From: Chamaesiphon sp041738715
GTDB taxonomy: Bacteria > Cyanobacteriota > Cyanobacteriia > Cyanobacteriales > Chamaesiphonaceae
DNA: 64,000 nt
Assembly: GCA_041738715.1 (NCBI GenBank)
Contig: JBGSPI010000021.1
Coordinates: 1 to 64,000 of the forward strand
Reading direction: 5' to 3'
The notes below the pieces were generated by a model that searched no databases, had not been told where the DNA came from, and saw only the letters and a program-made list of their open reading frames with translations. A program made the translations under genes and the position numbers. Shown one piece after another: positions 61,556 to 64,000 of the stretch (its first letter is position 1; each line of letters starts with the position of its first letter).

Positions 61556-62644
61556 ATGTATCTCGATCGATTGATGAATGGCATCCCCTTGCTGCCAGAT
61601 ACTGCTGATAATGTAGAGGAAGTAGTTGGTATTCTCAAAAGCTATGGTGTTGTATTAGATGCCTATTCTAATAACTTAATTTATATTGCTGATCAACAAT
61701 TTTTAGTATTGTTTCCCTTCTTTAAATACTTTAACGGGGAAGTTACCTTACCGAAATTGTTCAAATATTGGTGGCACGATCGAATTAACTTTGAGTATGC
61801 AGAATACTGTATGCGGACGATGATGTGGCATGGTGGCGGTGGACTCGATCGCTATTTAGATTCACCGGAATTTGTGACACTAGCCAGACAGGCAATCGAT
61901 GCTAAAACTAAGCCGAATCTATTTGTCAGGGGACTCGATCTGGTCTCTAGTGAATTCTTAAATGAGCAAGTTCGCCAACTAGCTTACTATAGTGCCCTCG
62001 GTCAATTTTGGCGAGTCATGAGTGACATGTTTATTAGCCTGAGCGATGGGTTTGATGCTGGCGAAATTAAAACTATTCCAGCAGTCGTTACCCACATTCA
62101 AGATGGGCTAGTTGCAGCGGCAAGTCTGCCGATTACCTATGGTGTCAAAATCGAGGAGCAACACTATGACATCATCCCCAAATCGGCTGCTTTAACTTTC
62201 CTGATGGATACTGCTGTACCTTATGTGGAAGCTGTTTTCTTCCGAGGTACTCCTTTTCCTGGTACGGTATCTTTTAACGCGCAGGCGCACCAAATTCCCT
62301 ACGATATTTCTGCCTTTACTTATGGTGCCTTATATGCTGATCCCGTACCGATTGGTGGCGCAGGCATCCCACCGACTCAGTTAATGCAGGATATGCGCCA
62401 TTACTTGCCCGATTATTTGCGGGAACGGTATCTTAACACTCCTAGAGGTGAGGTGGATATCCGCGTGAAAATATGTCAGAGCTTTCAAAAGTCGATGTTT
62501 TGCGTCACTTCTGCGGCAATTTTTGGGCTAGCACCTCATCCCGTGGGCACTCAAGTTGAGACAGAACAAAAAGCAAATCGTGCTTATTTTAGTGGTTGGC
62601 TCGATCGATTAGCAACATCGAGACTAGAGCAAGTAAATTTATAA
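61556..62644 (+). CDS. CO2 hydration protein CupA/CupB (ChpX/ChpY) family
   Basis: A 362-residue soluble or peripheral protein with DRLMNGIPLLPDTADNVEEV, KSYGVVLDAYSNNLIYIA, the NFEYAEYCMRTMMWHGGGGLDRYL block and the SALGQFWRVMSD segment, all conserved in CupA/CupB. Cup proteins attach to the NdhF/NdhD arm and hydrate CO2 to bicarbonate using the energy of electron transport, possibly through a zinc site at His/Cys residues of the MWHGGGG region. No cupS follows, which favours CupB. It lies 224 bp after ndhD, separated by the MITE-like element. Its stop overlaps that of lipB by 6 bp. Confidence 0.9.
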   Translation: MYLDRLMNGIPLLPDTADNVEEVVGILKSYGVVLDAYSNNLIYIADQQFLVLFPFFKYFNGEVTLPKLFKYWWHDRINFEYAEYCMRTMMWHGGGGLDRYLDSPEFVTLARQAIDAKTKPNLFVRGLDLVSSEFLNEQVRQLAYYSALGQFWRVMSDMFISLSDGFDAGEIKTIPAVVTHIQDGLVAAASLPITYGVKIEEQHYDIIPKSAALTFLMDTAVPYVEAVFFRGTPFPGTVSFNAQAHQIPYDISAFTYGALYADPVPIGGAGIPPTQLMQDMRHYLPDYLRERYLNTPRGEVDIRVKICQSFQKSMFCVTSAAIFGLAPHPVGTQVETEQKANRAYFSGWLDRLATSRLEQVNL

Positions 62645-63292
62645 AGCAATTTGTTGGATATCTAGCTTAAAGACATCGGCAAATATCTCAGAAATTTGCG
62701 CTCTGACTAGATCTGGATCGATCGTGGGAATAAATTCAGCCATGCTACATACGGATCGATCGATAATTCCACAGGGGACAATTCGATCGAATCCTGTCAA
62801 ATCTGGACATACATTCAGCGCAAAACCATGCATGGTAATCCACTTACTGACTTTAATGCCGATCGCGGCAATCTTTCGCCCTTCTACCCATACTCCGGTT
62901 AAACCATTGATGCGTTTGCCGTTCAAATTAGATTGGGCTAGAACTTGAATAATTACTTCTTCTAGTTGTCGTAAATACCAGTGTAAATCTTGTTGATAAT
63001 GACGGAGATTTAAAATTGGATAAGCCACAATTTGACCAGGACAATGATAGGTGACTTCGCCGCCACGCTCGACTCGATGTAGTTCGTTGGCTGAGTCTTT
63101 GGGGTCGAATTTGAGAAAGTCTAAGCTAGCTCCTGTGCCGAGTGTATAGACTGGTGGGTGTTCGAGCAGAATTAATACAGCCGATCGATCTGGATCGATA
63201 ATTAGTTCCTGCTGAAGAGATTTTTGCCATGTCCAAGCAGTTTGATAGTCAATTATGCCACAGTTATATAATGAGCATTCGCGGGGGGGCAT
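62639..63292 (-). CDS. lipB: Octanoyl-[acyl-carrier protein]-protein octanoyltransferase
   Basis: A 217-residue transferase that moves octanoyl groups from ACP to lipoyl domains. The catalytic Lys147 (IGIKVS) and Cys174 (VPCGI) are present with VERGGEVTYHCPGQIVAYPI and MHGFALNV. The active site Lys/Cys pair and length match. It converges with the Cup gene. Confidence 0.95.
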   Translation of the reverse strand: MPPRECSLYNCGIIDYQTAWTWQKSLQQELIIDPDRSAVLILLEHPPVYTLGTGASLDFLKFDPKDSANELHRVERGGEVTYHCPGQIVAYPILNLRHYQQDLHWYLRQLEEVIIQVLAQSNLNGKRINGLTGVWVEGRKIAAIGIKVSKWITMHGFALNVCPDLTGFDRIVPCGIIDRSVCSMAEFIPTIDPDLVRAQISEIFADVFKLDIQQIAL

Positions 63293-63407
63293 TGTTTAAG
63301 GCAAGGGAGCAAAGGGTTGGAGGAGTTATGTTGAGTTTTTTGGGGAAGCAATATTTCGACTACGCTCAATAATCGGACGCTGAGGGGCTTGAGGGTGGGA
63401 GTTTTGG

Positions 63408-64000
63408 CTAGGGTGGGTTGGTGGTATGTTGGGATATTTTCAGGTTGAGTAATGACAAAATAAAGATAATTAGGAATAACACTAAGCCGATCGTGCAAGC
63501 ATAACTCAAATCGGGATTTGAACCAAAGCCTTGTTGATAGAGGTAATAAACCACTGTTTTAGAACTATTGCGCGGGCCACCTTGAGTCATGATATAGACT
63601 TCTTCAAAAATTTTGGTGGCAGCGATCGCGGAAACTACGGCAACAAGTAACATATAGGGGCGCATCAATGGAATCGTAATGTCCCAATGTTTAGTATAAC
63701 TATCTGAACCATCGATCGCTGCGGCTTCGTATAAGTCAGATGGGATAGATTGTAATCCTGCCAAATAAATTGTCATATAGTAACCTAACCCCTTCCAAAT
63801 CGTCACTAGCATCACACTAAATAAGGCTAACCCAGGACTAGTCAGCCAAGGAATGGCTGGAATGCCGACAATTTTTAAGAGTTGATTGAGTAGTCCATTT
63901 TCGGCATAGATAAACTTCCAGGCAATTCCAGCTACCACCATCGAAATGATGACCGGGACGTAATAAGCCGCCCGAAAAAAACTCATTCCTTTCAGTTTCT
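63408..64000 (-). CDS. Carbohydrate ABC transporter permease, MalF/UgpA-type (partial)
   Basis: A polytopic permease whose N-terminus lies beyond the right edge: the frame stays open to the end of the window (KLKG precedes MSFFRAAYYVPVIIS). Helices and the EAA loop YEAAAIDGSDSYTKHWDITIPLMRP are present, ending FILSLLNLKISQHTTNPP. Members pair with a MalG-type permease, but no partner adjoins it here; one MalG-type gene lies at 12415, about 50 kb away. Confidence 0.88.
   Translation of the reverse strand, partial: KLKGMSFFRAAYYVPVIISMVVAGIAWKFIYAENGLLNQLLKIVGIPAIPWLTSPGLALFSVMLVTIWKGLGYYMTIYLAGLQSIPSDLYEAAAIDGSDSYTKHWDITIPLMRPYMLLVAVVSAIAATKIFEEVYIMTQGGPRNSSKTVVYYLYQQGFGSNPDLSYACTIGLVLFLIIFILSLLNLKISQHTTNPP

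Noticed and set aside
1..64000. CRISPR arrays, toxin-antitoxin pairs or prophage genes
   Set aside because: No direct-repeat/spacer array, no small paired toxin-antitoxin frames and no phage structural genes were seen; the only tandem repeats are coding or within the MITE-like element.

Overview
The window is chromosomal DNA of a beta-cyanobacterium. The evidence is a complete beta-carboxysome locus (ccmK2-K1-L-M-N, ccmK3, ccmK4, ccmO), a CO2-uptake NDH-1 module (ndhF-ndhD-cup type), psbK, a cyanobacterial aldehyde-deformylating oxygenase, an lpx lipid A operon, an SpkB-like kinase, and very frequent GATCGATC/GCGATCGC (HIP1-like) words. The genus cannot be fixed from the sequence alone. No rRNA, CRISPR array, prophage or intact transposase gene was found. 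One tRNA gene, tRNA-Leu(UAA), is present and has no intron.

Layout. 1-2070: a decayed formamidase 3' end, an FmdB-type zinc ribbon gene and two unknown genes. 2125-5438 (minus): the circularly permuted ATP-grasp / alpha-E / transglutaminase triad. 5690-9616: GIY-YIG-like protein, phosphohexomutase, a small secreted protein and an AI-2E family permease. 9730-13251: a C-terminally truncated NB-ARC protein, aldehyde-deformylating oxygenase (alkane synthesis) and a sugar ABC permease. 13312-20119: moaA, rpsD, a PMT-type glycosyltransferase, a DUF3153 lipoprotein, bolA-grxD, a response regulator and psbK (too short for ordinary ORF calling). 20346-27146: an HpsA-like pseudopilin, gltX and a Slt-type lytic transglycosylase. 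27486-32451: an AT-rich exopolysaccharide cluster (polymerase-like protein with a 16-residue tandem repeat tail, then three glycosyltransferases). 32545-35154: an oligopeptide-type ABC permease, NfeD and a stomatin-like SPFH protein. 35151-39034 (minus): lpxC-fabZ-lpxA-lpxB. 39157-44431 (minus): a sulfite-oxidase-fold protein, rpmF (L32), a copper P-type ATPase and an SpkB-like kinase. 44893-50910: glycogen-debranching-like enzyme, tRNA-Leu, a histidine kinase, and convergent GDP-mannose dehydratase and UDP-glucuronate decarboxylase genes. 51083-62644: the carbon-concentrating region. The right edge has lipB and a sugar ABC permease that runs off the window.

The main system is the inorganic-carbon region. 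About 6.2 kb on the minus strand reads ccmK2-K1-L-M-N-mcdA-mcdB-ccmK3-ccmK4-ccmO. It combines major and minor shell proteins, the Rubisco-aggregating scaffold CcmM with an apparently catalytic gamma-carbonic anhydrase head, the adaptor CcmN, and a ParA-type McdA with a coiled-coil McdB that would space carboxysomes along the nucleoid. Across a 637-bp AT-rich divergent spacer lies ndhF-ndhD-cup, encoding the CO2-hydrating NDH-1 module that would supply cytosolic bicarbonate. The spacer holds a perfect 12-bp inverted repeat 79 bp upstream of ccmK2. A 112-bp MITE-like element sits between ndhD and the cup gene.
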